A stretch of 60,238 nt of DNA from Ignavibacteriales bacterium. GTDB taxonomy: Bacteria; Bacteroidota; Ignavibacteria; UBA10030. The position numbers and the translations under genes are program-made. This document shows positions 15,531 to 25,071 of the stretch, one piece after another. The notes under the pieces are model-generated. The model did no database searches, was not told the DNA's origin, and worked only from the letters and a program-made list of their open reading frames with translations. Every line of letters starts with the position of its first letter. Position 1 is the first letter of the stretch. The stretch is taken from the NCBI GenBank assembly GCA_016186715.1, contig JACPLA010000085.1, positions 1-60,238 on the forward strand, written 5' to 3'.

Positions 15531-16247
15531 ATGTACACCGTCAAACTCACAGACTTCGAAGGCCCTCTGGATCTCCTGCTCTTCTTTCTTAAGCGGGACG
15601 AGTTGGATATCTACGATATTCCCATTGCAAAGATTACAAAGGAGTTTTTGGAGTATCTCCATTACATGGAATCCCTCGACCTTGAGGTGGCCGGTGAGTT
15701 CTTGGTGATGGCGGCAGAATTGATGCAAATCAAGGTGAAAATGTTGCTCCCCCCTGAACCGGGTGAGGAGGAAGAGGAAGATCCACGCGCCAACCTGGTC
15801 AAACGCCTGGTTGAATATAAACGATTTAAGGAACTCGCCGGCGAAATGTCGGAGCTGGAAGACGAACAGAAAAAAGTCTGCGCCCGTGGATACCGTGAGG
15901 CGGACGAAAAGATCATGCCCGTCCACGAAGACGAAGACACACTGCGCGATGTTTCGCTGTTCGATTTGATTGCTTCGTTCAAATTTGCGGTGGATCGGAT
16001 GCCCAAAAAAACGGTGCATGAAATCATCCGGCTGAACGTTTCCATCGACGAACAGATTTCTTTTCTCAATGATTTCTTCGCGCGCAGGTCCGAAGCGACC
16101 TTCTCAGAGATCGTCGGAGGTATGGATGAAAAGATTCGCATCGTGGTGACATTTCTGGCGTTGCTGGATTTGATCAGAGGAAGACTTCTCATTGTCCGGC
16201 AGTCAAACCCATTTGGTGAACTTTCGATCATGCGTCCCGTTGCGTGA
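15531..16247 (+). CDS. scpA: Segregation and condensation protein A (kleisin)
   Basis: ScpA is the kleisin subunit of the Smc-ScpAB condensin and bridges the Smc heads. The N-terminal Smc-neck-binding region is visible as 'LTDFEGPLDLLLFFLKRDEL' and 'DIYDIPIAKITKEFLEYL'. An acidic linker ('PGEEEEEDP') follows, then a C-terminal winged-helix region ('VVTFLALLDLIRGRLLIVRQ'). Length (238 aa) is normal. It is followed after 9 bp by scpB. Confidence 0.95.
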   Translation: MYTVKLTDFEGPLDLLLFFLKRDELDIYDIPIAKITKEFLEYLHYMESLDLEVAGEFLVMAAELMQIKVKMLLPPEPGEEEEEDPRANLVKRLVEYKRFKELAGEMSELEDEQKKVCARGYREADEKIMPVHEDEDTLRDVSLFDLIASFKFAVDRMPKKTVHEIIRLNVSIDEQISFLNDFFARRSEATFSEIVGGMDEKIRIVVTFLALLDLIRGRLLIVRQSNPFGELSIMRPVA

Positions 16248-16256
16248 GGATCAGGC

Positions 16257-17450
16257 ATGGAACAACAGACGACAATATCTGAACGGCAGGCCCTGAACAT
16301 GCCTTCTACGGTCAAGAGTCTGATTGAGGCGCTGATCTTTGCCGCTGGCGAACCGCTCACTGTACGCCAGATCAAAGCCATCTACGAGGAACAGACCGCG
16401 GTTGGAGAAGAACGCCGCCTGGAACAAGCTGAGATTCAGCAGATTATCGGAGATCTGAATCAGGAGTATCAGAAAGCCGACAAACCGTACCGCATTATCG
16501 CCATCGCCGGGGGATTTCAATTCGCAACGCTCAAGCAATATGCCGAATGGATCGGAAGACTATCCCGGGAACAATCCAGACGTAAACTCTCTCAATCGTC
16601 GCTCGAGAGTCTTGCGATCATCGCCTATAAGCAGCCGGTGTCAAAACCCGAAATTGAGGCAATTCGGGGCGTGAACTGTGACTACGTGTTGAAAACCCTC
16701 CTCGAAAAGGAATTGGTTACGATCGTCGGGCGCGCCGAGACGGTGGGGCGTCCTCTTCTCTACGGAACAACGCGGGAATTTCTAAAACACTTCGGCTTGA
16801 ATGAGATTACCGATCTACCGCGGCCGAGGGAAATCGAAGAGATCCTCGGCGAAACTCAGTTTGAAACTGAACGGAGAATGCTCGAGGCCGCAGCCGCGGC
16901 TGAACACATGAAGGAGGAAGAAGACTTCAAATCGCGTCTTCCTCACATTCCAAAAAAGAAACCGGAATTGAGTGAAGAAGTGCACATTGTTCCAAAGAGC
17001 CCTCGCCGGAACATTGTTCTGAAGCAAGGGGGCGAATCGGAACAAGCAGGCCGGGAACCGATCGAGCTCCCGGTGCAAACAAAGGCGGTTGAATCGGCCG
17101 CCCCGGTTGTCGACGAAAGCCCGGAGTCGGTAACAAGCGAGACAGGAGTCGGTGAACGCTCGGCGGCTGTAGAAGTGCCGGAACCGCTGACGATTCCTGA
17201 GATGGAAATGATGGAAGGGCAGGCCACAACGCCCGCCAACCGCATTGATCACTCGGCTGATGAAGGAAAACAAATTGCGACCGCCAACGACTCTCCGCTT
17301 GCAACTGAAGCATCTTCCACCGATGTTCCTGAACACAGCCCCCAATCAATCGATTCCTCACAAGAGCCTGAGCTGACTCAGCCTCGGAAATCCCGATGGA
17401 CCAGTTGGAAAGAAAAGATTCAATCCTTCATCAGGAAACTGTTCGTCTAA
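16257..17450 (+). CDS. scpB: Segregation and condensation protein B with long disordered tail and terminal basic helix
   Basis: Residues ~16-215 are the two winged-helix domains of ScpB ('VKSLIEALIFAAGEPLTVRQ', 'SLESLAIIAYKQPVSKPEIE', 'IRGVNCDYVLKTLLEKELV', 'GRPLLYGTTREFLKHFGL'). These bind the ScpA linker in the Smc complex. ScpB is usually ~180-220 residues; this one has 397. Residues ~216-375 are low-complexity and acidic (E, P, S, T-rich), probably disordered. The last ~21 residues (377-397) form a basic, aromatic, amphipathic helix containing '[15 protein letters not shown]'. The final 55 bp overlap the next gene in another frame. Confidence 0.93.
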   Translation: MEQQTTISERQALNMPSTVKSLIEALIFAAGEPLTVRQIKAIYEEQTAVGEERRLEQAEIQQIIGDLNQEYQKADKPYRIIAIAGGFQFATLKQYAEWIGRLSREQSRRKLSQSSLESLAIIAYKQPVSKPEIEAIRGVNCDYVLKTLLEKELVTIVGRAETVGRPLLYGTTREFLKHFGLNEITDLPRPREIEEILGETQFETERRMLEAAAAAEHMKEEEDFKSRLPHIPKKKPELSEEVHIVPKSPRRNIVLKQGGESEQAGREPIELPVQTKAVESAAPVVDESPESVTSETGVGERSAAVEVPEPLTIPEMEMMEGQATTPANRIDHSADEGKQIATANDSPLATEASSTDVPEHSPQSIDSSQEPELTQPRKSRWTSWKEKIQSFIRKLFV

Positions 17451-18175
17451 ATAGGTATCTGGCTCTCGCCGGAGTAGGTTCCCGCCGTAAGAATGATGAG
17501 TTGATCCTCTCAGGGGCTGTCAAAATCAACGGAAGAGTTGTCAAGGAGCTCGGAACGAGAGTTCATCCGGCCCGCGACCGTGTGATGGTGCAGGGGAAGA
17601 CCGTCGAGCTTGCCCAGAAGTATGTCTATATCCTCTTCAACAAGCCGAAGGATTGTATCACCACCGTCAGTGACGAACGGGGTAGAACGACGGTGATGCA
17701 CTATGTCCGCGTGCGTCAGCGCGTCTATCCGATCGGCAGACTGGACCGTGATACCACCGGAATCCTGCTCCTGACCAACGATGGGGCGTTGGCGCATCAG
17801 CTCACTCATCCGAGTTTTGAAGTCGAAAAGGTCTACAGGGCCCGGCTGGATCGCGGAATTGTCGACGCGGATGTCCGAAGCCTGATGAAAGGAATCCGCC
17901 TCCGTGAGGGTGCTATCAAGGTGCGACAGGCTGCGGTTCTCCCCGCAACAAGGAAAACGGAAGTTCTGATCACAGTCCACGAGGGCCGAAACCACCTGGT
18001 CAAACGGATTTTCGAAAAAATCGGATACGACGTGAAGAGGCTTGATCGGGTTGCCTTTGCGGGGCTGACAACAACGGGCGTCGCACGAGGAAAATGGCGA
18101 TTCTTGAACTGGACGGAAGTTCAGCACCTGAAGTCTGGATCTGCAATCAAACAAGCGCGGCAACTGGATGTATGA
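17396..18175 (+). CDS. rluB: Pseudouridine synthase, RsuA/RluB family
   Basis: It isomerises uridine in rRNA. An S4 RNA-binding domain ('[20 protein letters not shown]', residues ~16-65) precedes the catalytic domain, which has the motif '[19 protein letters not shown]' with the catalytic Asp and then 'EKVYRARL'. '[20 protein letters not shown]' is typical of RluB/RluE/RsuA. ATG 17396 lies inside the end of scpB. The S4 domain starts only ~15 codons later with no other standard start, so an overlap of at least ~46 bp is real. The specific 23S or 16S target is inferred, with RluB most likely. It couples to scpB as in many Firmicutes and Bacteroidota. Confidence 0.9.
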   Translation: MDQLERKDSILHQETVRLNRYLALAGVGSRRKNDELILSGAVKINGRVVKELGTRVHPARDRVMVQGKTVELAQKYVYILFNKPKDCITTVSDERGRTTVMHYVRVRQRVYPIGRLDRDTTGILLLTNDGALAHQLTHPSFEVEKVYRARLDRGIVDADVRSLMKGIRLREGAIKVRQAAVLPATRKTEVLITVHEGRNHLVKRIFEKIGYDVKRLDRVAFAGLTTTGVARGKWRFLNWTEVQHLKSGSAIKQARQLDV

Positions 18176-19707
18176 CTGACAGCAAGAAAAAGAAGGACAT
18201 TGAAACTACGGACTCCGAAGACCTGAATGTTCTCATGAGGCGCAGGAGGGAAGAACTGGTAGAACTTCGAAAGATGGGCATCGACCCATACCCGCCCGGA
18301 TTCGAGGCAACGGATTCTTCAGCCAAAATCATCGAGTCCTTCAAGGACGAAGAACCCGCTCGCACGGTTTCTGTCGCTGGGAGGATCATGACAATCCGCA
18401 GGATGGGAAAGGCCTCCTTTTGTCATATCCAGGATTCTTCGGGAAAAATCCAGATTTATCTCAAAAAAGACGATCTGGGAAACACCTACGATGCGTTCAG
18501 GCTTATGGATATCGGCGATGTCATCGGAGTGAAGGGATTTATTTTCCGGACAAAAATGGGCGAGGTCTCCGTCCATGCCCGGGAACTGGTGTTGCTTGCA
18601 AAGTCGCTGCGTCCGCTGCCAGTGGTCAAGGAAAAGGTGGACGAGAATGGAAACAAGGTTGTGTATGACCCCCTCTCAGACAAAGAACTTCGCTATCGTC
18701 AGCGTTATGTTGATTTGATCGTTAACAAAGATGTTCGTGAAGTCTTCGTGAAGCGTGCTGCCATTATCAGGACGATAAGGAATTTCCTTGATCAACGGAA
18801 TTACCTGGAAGTGGAAACGCCGATCCTTCAACCGGTGTACGGCGGAGCCTCGGCGCGCCCCTTCCTGACTCACCATAATGCCCTCGACATCAATCTCTAT
18901 CTGCGCATCGCCGATGAGCTGTACCTCAAACGGCTGATTGTCGGGGGCTATGACGGCGTGTATGAATTCGCGAAGGATTTTCGTAACGAGGGGATGGATC
19001 GGGCCCATAATCCCGAGTTCACGATGTTGGAACTGTATGTGGCTTTCAAGGACTACCTCTGGATGATGAACCTTGTCGAAGATCTCATCTCGCACGTGGC
19101 GTTGACCGTCAACGGGACGCCGGTGGTGAAGGTAGGAAAAACGCAGATCGACTTCACGCGCCCGTGGAAGAAAATGACGATGTTTGGCGCGATCAAAGAA
19201 TACACGGGACGGGACTTGCGGGGAAAAAGCGAGGAGGAGCTGAAGCGAATTGCCGACGATCTTCACCTCGAAATCGACCGAAACCTCGGAATCGGCACCA
19301 TTATCAACGGGATTTTCAGTGAACGCGTGGAACCACATTTGACTCAGCCCACGTTCATCGCCGATTATCCGATCGAGATGTCCCCGCTGGCGAAGAAACA
19401 CCGCACGGAAGAGGGCTTGGTGGAGCGGTTTGAATTGATCGTCAACGGGCAGGAAATCTGCAACGCCTTTTCAGAATTAAACGACCCTTTGGATCAACGA
19501 AAGCGGTTCGAAGAACAGATGAAACTCCGTGCCCGCGGCGATGAGGAAGCTCAGGTGCTCGACGAGGATTACCTCCGGGCTCTCGAATACGGCATGCCAC
19601 CCGCCGCAGGCCTGGGGATCGGCATTGACCGGCTCACCATGCTTTTGACGGGACAGGACTCGATCCGGGACGTCGTCTTTTTTCCGCAAATGAAACCCGA
19701 GCGGTAA
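18172..19707 (+). CDS. lysS: Lysyl-tRNA synthetase, class II
   Basis: This class IIb synthetase charges tRNA-Lys. An OB-fold anticodon domain occupies residues ~60-160 ('[18 protein letters not shown]'). The catalytic core has motif 2 '[20 protein letters not shown]' and motif 3 '[15 protein letters not shown]'. The protein ends '[11 protein letters not shown]', as family members do. ATG 18172 forms ATGA with the preceding stop. It has 511 residues, of normal length. Confidence 0.96.
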   Translation: MTDSKKKKDIETTDSEDLNVLMRRRREELVELRKMGIDPYPPGFEATDSSAKIIESFKDEEPARTVSVAGRIMTIRRMGKASFCHIQDSSGKIQIYLKKDDLGNTYDAFRLMDIGDVIGVKGFIFRTKMGEVSVHARELVLLAKSLRPLPVVKEKVDENGNKVVYDPLSDKELRYRQRYVDLIVNKDVREVFVKRAAIIRTIRNFLDQRNYLEVETPILQPVYGGASARPFLTHHNALDINLYLRIADELYLKRLIVGGYDGVYEFAKDFRNEGMDRAHNPEFTMLELYVAFKDYLWMMNLVEDLISHVALTVNGTPVVKVGKTQIDFTRPWKKMTMFGAIKEYTGRDLRGKSEEELKRIADDLHLEIDRNLGIGTIINGIFSERVEPHLTQPTFIADYPIEMSPLAKKHRTEEGLVERFELIVNGQEICNAFSELNDPLDQRKRFEEQMKLRARGDEEAQVLDEDYLRALEYGMPPAAGLGIGIDRLTMLLTGQDSIRDVVFFPQMKPER

Positions 19708-19823
19708 GATTCAGCTCCCGGGATTAACGAGCTTCCGTCGGTACTTCGAGGCCAGAGCTTTGGTTGATACTGTGAATGCCGCGAGGGTGCTTTTTCAAAT
19801 GGGCGGCTCGTGTCACGGAACCC

Positions 19824-19837
19824 GGATCCTAGGATCC
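19824..19837. repeat. Perfect 14-bp palindrome in the lysS-GH57 gap
   Basis: GGATCCTAGGATCC has no spacer, so it fits a dimeric protein site better than an RNA hairpin. The rest of the 205-bp gap shows no gene and no clear promoter. Confidence 0.6.
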
Positions 19838-19912
19838 CCAGGCGGCCGTCCGGGCAGCGGGACTCCATTTCTAAACAGCCGGAAGCCAAAAAGCGGTTCC
19901 TTCGGAGAATGA

Positions 19913-22045
19913 ATGAAAACGATTAATTTGATACTGGGGATCCATAATCATCAGCCCATCGGGAACTTCGATTCTGTACTGGAACATGCGTTTGAACATT
20001 CCTATCAACCCTTCTTGAACTTACTGGAGCGGTATCCTCAAATCAGACTGTCCCAGCATTATTCAGGGATATTGCTTGAGTGGATCGGCTCGCACCGTCC
20101 GGAAATGTTGAAGCAGGTTCGCAGAATGGTGCGGAACCGGCAGATTGAAATGATGGGCGGAGCCTATTATGAGGCTATTCTCTCCATCATTCCCGACGAC
20201 GACAAAATGTGCCAGCTGCAGAAATTATCCGGAACGATCCGGAAGCTCTTTGGCGAGGCTCCCCGGGGGATGTGGCTGGCGGAACGTGTGTGGGAACAGC
20301 ATCTGGCGCGTTTCATCGCAGATGCCGGGCTGCAGTACATCGTTGTTGATGACACGCATTTCAAGTGCGCCGGATTTTCAGATGAAGAACTCCTTGGATA
20401 TTACATTACCGAAGAACAAGGAAAAACGGTCGCGATTTTCCCGATCAGCAAAACGCTCCGATACACCGTCCCCTTTCAGCCAGTCCAGAATACGATCGAG
20501 TACCTGCGTTCGCTGGCAACCGAGGAAGGAGATCGGATCGTGGTGTTCGCCGACGACGGAGAGAAATTCGGTGTTTGGCCGAAGACGTTCGAGCATGTCT
20601 ATAAAAACGGCTGGTTGGAGGATTTTTTCAAGGCTCTGTCGGAAAACAGCGATTGGATCAAGATTCAACATTTCAGCGAAGCGATTGCCCGTTTTCCGGC
20701 GGCCGGCCGAACGTATCTTCCCAACGCGTCGTACGCTGAAATGATGCACTGGGCGTTGCCGTCTCACCATTTTTCCCTTTATGAGGAGTTCGAAAACATT
20801 CTGAAGAACCAGGGCCTGCTCGAGAGATTCGAGTCGTTTTTCAAGGGTGGTTTCTGGAGGAATTTCTTGGTGAAGTACCCGGAAACCAATACGATGCATA
20901 AGAAGATGATGAGGGTATCCCAGCGTGCGCATCGATTGTCGCAAATGCGGAAAAACGTCCCTGTGCGAACAATGGAGAGAGTGTGGACGGCGCAGTGCAA
21001 CGATGCGTACTGGCACGGCGTGTTTGGTGGCCTGTACTTGCCCGTTCTGAGGTACCCGATCTATCACAATCTGATCGCGGCGGAAACAGATCTCGACAAG
21101 ATCGAGGGGCGAACGGGAATAGCAGTTGAGGTGACTGATTTCGACTGCGACGGTCAAACGGAAGTCCTTGTGGAAACCCCTCGACTCAATTGTTATTTCA
21201 AGCCGGATTCCGGCGGGATGATGTTCGAACTTGATTTTAAGCCCATTTCCCTTAATTTACTTGATATCGTCTCCCGCCGGGAAGAAGGATATCACCACAA
21301 ACTGACCCAGGCACAACATGGCGGTGGGGGTGATGTTGCCAGTATCCATGATCTTGTCGTGGCGAAGGAGCAGGGGTTGGAGAATCATCTGCATTACGAT
21401 TGGCATCGCCGGGGATCGCTGATCGATCACTTCTTCGGGCCGCGAACGACCCTTGAGGATGTGTGGCGGAATAAGTATGAGGAAGAGGGAGACTTTGTCA
21501 ACAAGCCTTATCGCTTCACGTCCAAAAAGTCCGGCCGACAGCAGAAGCTGAGCTTCGCCCGCAACGGTGCGGTGTGGAGAGACGATCGTCCCCACCATCT
21601 TGAACTCCGTAAAACGATTTCCTTGTCTCCGAATGGAAACGATCTGGAGATCGAGTACGTCCTCAAGAACCAGGAGGCGGTGCCCTTCGATATTTGGTTT
21701 GGGATTGAGTTCAACGTGGGATTACAGGCGGGAAATGCCCCGGACCGGTACTACTATGTGCCCGGAGGCAAACTTTCCGAGCCGGAACTGCGTAGTAAAG
21801 GGGAGGTTCGCGAAACCCGGCTGCTTGGAGTTCGGGATGAGTGGCTTGGAATCGATGTCGCGATCGATGTCGGAACTTCCACTACGTTCTGGCGTTTTCC
21901 TTTAGAGACGATTTCGCTCTCTGAATCGGGTTTTGAGCGGATTTATCAGAGTTCGGTCCTTCTTCCGCATTGGAAGGTTCGGCTCGAAAAGACATGGAAG
22001 TGTTCCCTCGTGCAGAGGATTCGAACGGCCAAGGAGAAAGGATGA
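19913..22045 (+). CDS. GH57 family 4-alpha-glucanotransferase / alpha-amylase with DUF1925-DUF1926 domains
   Basis: This 710-residue cytoplasmic glycoside hydrolase acts on alpha-1,4-glucans, so glycogen or maltodextrin metabolism is expected. It opens with the GH57 signature 'LILGIHNHQPIGNF'. The catalytic nucleophile is E124 in 'MWLAERVWE' and the acid/base D214 in 'VVFADDGEKFGVWP', the same spacing as Thermococcus litoralis glucanotransferase (E123, D214). The C-terminal half (~residues 400-700) is the beta-sandwich DUF1926 region. No signal peptide is present. ATG 19913 has CGGAGA upstream. It is 4 bp from the following protease gene. Confidence 0.92.
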   Translation: MKTINLILGIHNHQPIGNFDSVLEHAFEHSYQPFLNLLERYPQIRLSQHYSGILLEWIGSHRPEMLKQVRRMVRNRQIEMMGGAYYEAILSIIPDDDKMCQLQKLSGTIRKLFGEAPRGMWLAERVWEQHLARFIADAGLQYIVVDDTHFKCAGFSDEELLGYYITEEQGKTVAIFPISKTLRYTVPFQPVQNTIEYLRSLATEEGDRIVVFADDGEKFGVWPKTFEHVYKNGWLEDFFKALSENSDWIKIQHFSEAIARFPAAGRTYLPNASYAEMMHWALPSHHFSLYEEFENILKNQGLLERFESFFKGGFWRNFLVKYPETNTMHKKMMRVSQRAHRLSQMRKNVPVRTMERVWTAQCNDAYWHGVFGGLYLPVLRYPIYHNLIAAETDLDKIEGRTGIAVEVTDFDCDGQTEVLVETPRLNCYFKPDSGGMMFELDFKPISLNLLDIVSRREEGYHHKLTQAQHGGGGDVASIHDLVVAKEQGLENHLHYDWHRRGSLIDHFFGPRTTLEDVWRNKYEEEGDFVNKPYRFTSKKSGRQQKLSFARNGAVWRDDRPHHLELRKTISLSPNGNDLEIEYVLKNQEAVPFDIWFGIEFNVGLQAGNAPDRYYYVPGGKLSEPELRSKGEVRETRLLGVRDEWLGIDVAIDVGTSTTFWRFPLETISLSESGFERIYQSSVLLPHWKVRLEKTWKCSLVQRIRTAKEKG

Positions 22046-22049
22046 AACC

Positions 22050-23693
22050 ATGAAGAAGAGATTTTCCATGTTCACGGTCTCGGCGCTCGTGATCGTCAGT
22101 TTGTTTGCCGGCATGCAGATCAACGAATTGATTTCAGGGGACGACATCTATGCACAGCTTGGCAAATTCAAGGATGTCCTCGTCCTGACTGAAAAATACT
22201 ATATCGACGAAGTCAGCACGACAGAGCTGACGGAGGCTGCCGTGACAGGGCTGCTGGAGAAACTGGATCCTCATTCAGTGTACATCGCGCCAAGAACCTT
22301 CGAGCGTGTGACAGAGGAATTCAAAGGGAAGTACGAAGGAATCGGAATTTCATTCCGGATTCTCAATGACACTATTACCGTTCTCGAGACAATCGGCGGC
22401 GGGCCATCGGCAAGGCTTGGCATTCTGTCAAACGATCGCATTGTCAAGATCGACGATCGGTCGGCCATCAAATTCGATGAAACGCAGGTTCAGAAGAGCC
22501 TGCGGGGCCCCAAGGGGACTCGGGTCAGCGTGACGATCGTTCGCCCGGGAACTCCAGAGCCGCTGGTCTATGAAATTACCCGTGACGAGATCTCTTTGGC
22601 GAGCATCGACGCTGCGTTTATGATCAACGACGACGTCGGCTACATCCAGGCCAACAAATTCAACGAGCAGACCCATGCGGAAATCCAACGCTCCTTGAAC
22701 AAGCTGAAAGAACAGGGGATGAAACGACTGGTATTGGATTTGCGCTGGAATCCAGGGGGGTATCTCGATCAGGCGGTCAAAATGACGGACCTGTTTCTCG
22801 ACGGAGGGACGAAGGAGAATCCGAGAAAAATTGTGTACACCAAGGCGCGCAGGTCGGAATTCGACGAAACCTTCGTGGCCTCCACGGGTGAGCCGTTCGA
22901 GAAGCTTCCGGTGATTGTTCTGATTAATCACGGCTCGGCGAGCGCAAGCGAGATTGTTGCCGGCGCCATTCAGGACTGGGACCGGGGTCTGGTTGTCGGG
23001 GAAACGAGTTTCGGGAAAGGACTGGTGCAGCGTCAATGGCCGCTGTCGGACGGCTCGGCACTTCGCCTGACCATCGCGAAATACTACACGCCTAGCGGAC
23101 GGCTGATTCAACGGGCCTACGAGGGAAAAGACAGGTCGGAATATCAGCGTGAGGCCTATGAGCGGAACGAGGAAGAAGGATACAATGTGGAACATGACCT
23201 CGACACGCCAATTTCCCAGGATTCGGCGAGGCCGGTCTTTAAAACGCAGAGCGGCCGTGTCGTGTACGGGGGCGGTGGAATTACTCCGGATTATATTGTG
23301 AAAGATAATTATCTGACTCAGACCACGGCCAATATCAGGCGAAGAGACCTTTTTGTCGCCTACACATCCTCCTATCTCACGGGAGAGGGTCTCTCTTTCC
23401 GGTCAACCTATGGGAACAACCTGAAGGACTTTCAGAAGTCATACAAGGTGTCCGAAGGAATGGTGAAGGAATTCAAGATGTTCGTTGAATCGAAGGGTGT
23501 GACCGTCGATGAAAAGGATTTTCAAAAGGACTTAGAATACATCAAGTCAGCACTGAAGGCGAATATCGCCCAGAGTCTCTGGGGCCGCGAAGGGATGGTT
23601 TCCATTTATCTGGAAACTGACAAGCAAATTCAGAAGGCTCTGACACTCTTTCCCGAAGCGGAAAAGATCGCAGGACTGCACTTGACCCGATGA
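22050..23693 (+). CDS. ctpA: Carboxy-terminal processing protease (S41, CtpA/Prc family)
   Basis: This secreted or membrane-anchored serine protease trims C-termini of envelope proteins. A signal/anchor segment (residues 1-25) is followed by a cap region, a PDZ domain (~85-165, 'YEGIGISFRILNDTITVLE') and the S41 catalytic domain. The Ser-Lys dyad is S298 in 'GSASASEIVAGAIQD' and K323 in 'GETSFGKGLVQ', with the family's 25-residue spacing. The C-terminal ~150 residues form an extension after 'GGGITPDYIV'. ATG 22050 has AAGGAGAAAGG upstream. The stop overlaps the next start (ATGA). Confidence 0.95.
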   Translation: MKKRFSMFTVSALVIVSLFAGMQINELISGDDIYAQLGKFKDVLVLTEKYYIDEVSTTELTEAAVTGLLEKLDPHSVYIAPRTFERVTEEFKGKYEGIGISFRILNDTITVLETIGGGPSARLGILSNDRIVKIDDRSAIKFDETQVQKSLRGPKGTRVSVTIVRPGTPEPLVYEITRDEISLASIDAAFMINDDVGYIQANKFNEQTHAEIQRSLNKLKEQGMKRLVLDLRWNPGGYLDQAVKMTDLFLDGGTKENPRKIVYTKARRSEFDETFVASTGEPFEKLPVIVLINHGSASASEIVAGAIQDWDRGLVVGETSFGKGLVQRQWPLSDGSALRLTIAKYYTPSGRLIQRAYEGKDRSEYQREAYERNEEEGYNVEHDLDTPISQDSARPVFKTQSGRVVYGGGGITPDYIVKDNYLTQTTANIRRRDLFVAYTSSYLTGEGLSFRSTYGNNLKDFQKSYKVSEGMVKEFKMFVESKGVTVDEKDFQKDLEYIKSALKANIAQSLWGREGMVSIYLETDKQIQKALTLFPEAEKIAGLHLTR

Positions 23694-24556
23694 TCATTCT
23701 TTTGCGCTTCGCGCTCGTCATTTCTGTCCACCTGGTCGTTGCCGTCCTCCTCCGAGCGGGGACGTACGGGTTGAAGGGAAACGTTGAAGGGCAACCCGTC
23801 CCCGTCTCTCGGCAATCGGAGTCTGCGATGCTTGTGGTCGGAGAGGAACTTGAATATAAGGTCTCCTATTCCTTTTTCCATCTCGGCAAAATCGTCATCA
23901 AGGTAATTGACCGGCAGGAACGCAACGGTCGGGTGATCTATCGGGCACAGGCTATCATCGATTCTGCCCCCAGCCTCCCGTTTGTCGATTTGCATATCAG
24001 GTTCGAGAGCGAATTCGACTCAGATCTGTATTCCTACATGTGGACGGCGGAAGACAGCACGAAGAAAGAGATCCTTGTTCGACGCCTGGTCTTCGATTAC
24101 GACAGCAGCCGCGTATTTGCCGAAAAAGGGAAGAAGAACCCTGACGGGAGTTTTGCGGTGGAGCATATTGACACCGTAAAGATCACGGATCACTGTCAAG
24201 ACGGGCTTTCCCTGTTCTATTTCGCCCGTGCCCGATTCCGGCAGCAAGGGCAAATGAACGTTCCAACCTTCATTGAGAAAGAACAGGTGAATACGTTTTT
24301 CAACTTTGCCAACGAGCAGGATGAGGAGGAGGTTGATGCGATCCAGTATCCCGTCGAAGTAGTCTTGTTCGACGGACGCGCCGATTTCGTCGGGGTCTTT
24401 GGGCTGACAGGGGGATTCCGGGGACGGTTCAGCAACGACAGTGCCGGCGTTCCCATTGTTGCCAGAATGAACGTCATTCTGGGAAGCATCAAAGTGCAGT
24501 TGGACAGGTGGCATCGGCCAGGATGGTTGGCGCCGAAGTATCGTGAGGGAAACTAA
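23690..24556 (+). CDS. DUF3108-type secreted protein
   Basis: This 288-residue exported protein has an N-terminal hydrophobic segment (LRFALVISVHLVVAVLL). The body resembles DUF3108 proteins of Bacteroidota and Proteobacteria: 'VVGEELEYKVSYSFFHLGKI', 'IDSAPSLPFVDLHIRFESEF', 'DGLSLFYFARA' and a C-terminal 'GSIKVQLDRWHR'. Such proteins are predicted beta-rich periplasmic factors without an assigned function. It is translationally coupled to ctpA by a 4-nt overlap, so it may be a substrate or adaptor of that protease; this is inference from position. Confidence 0.78.
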   Translation: MIILLRFALVISVHLVVAVLLRAGTYGLKGNVEGQPVPVSRQSESAMLVVGEELEYKVSYSFFHLGKIVIKVIDRQERNGRVIYRAQAIIDSAPSLPFVDLHIRFESEFDSDLYSYMWTAEDSTKKEILVRRLVFDYDSSRVFAEKGKKNPDGSFAVEHIDTVKITDHCQDGLSLFYFARARFRQQGQMNVPTFIEKEQVNTFFNFANEQDEEEVDAIQYPVEVVLFDGRADFVGVFGLTGGFRGRFSNDSAGVPIVARMNVILGSIKVQLDRWHRPGWLAPKYREGN

Positions 24557-24558
24557 GG

Positions 24559-25068
24559 GTGATTGTTGCCTACCAGGGGATATCGCCAAAAGTTCATGAC
24601 ACAGTCTTCATGGCGCCGGGCGCATCCATTGTCGGCGACGTGGAAATCGGAGCCCGATGCAGCGTCTGGTTCAATGCCGTGATCCGTGGAGATGTGAACA
24701 CGATTCGGATCGGCGAGGAGACCAACATTCAGGATAACGCCGTGCTGCATGTTACTCACCAAACCCATCCCCTCCGTATCGGATCCCGCGTTACGATCGG
24801 GCACGGCGCCATCGTACACGGTGCAACGGTGGGTGATTGCTGCCTGATCGGCATGGGAGCGCGCGTTCTCGACGGAGCCGTTTTGAGTCCCTACAGTTTT
24901 GTTGCCGCTGGCTCACTGGTTCTCGAGGGATTTGAAGTACCGGAAGGGGTGCTGATAGCCGGCCTTCCGGCCAGGGTCAGGAGGGCGCTGACGAACGAAG
25001 AACGGGAAAAACTGCTGCAATCCGCAAAAAGCTATGTTCAATACGCTGAATCGTATCTTCGGAGCTAG
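24559..25068 (+). CDS. Gamma-class carbonic anhydrase family protein
   Basis: This 169-residue left-handed beta-helix protein is built of hexapeptide repeats ('APGASIVGDVEIGARCSVWF', 'RGDVNTIRIGEETNIQDNAV'). The three metal-ligand histidines of gamma-carbonic anhydrases are present in 'VLHVTHQTH' and 'IGHGAIVHG'. Members of the YrdA/PaaY/CaiE branch often have weak or unknown activity, so CO2 hydration is plausible but not certain. The start is GTG 24559 just after the DUF3108 stop (2 bp). Confidence 0.9.
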   Translation: MIVAYQGISPKVHDTVFMAPGASIVGDVEIGARCSVWFNAVIRGDVNTIRIGEETNIQDNAVLHVTHQTHPLRIGSRVTIGHGAIVHGATVGDCCLIGMGARVLDGAVLSPYSFVAAGSLVLEGFEVPEGVLIAGLPARVRRALTNEEREKLLQSAKSYVQYAESYLRS

Positions 25069-25071
25069 CCC

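Noticed and set aside
19824..19837. Terminator for lysS
   Set aside because: The 14-bp palindrome has no loop and no T-run, so it is unlikely to act as an RNA terminator.
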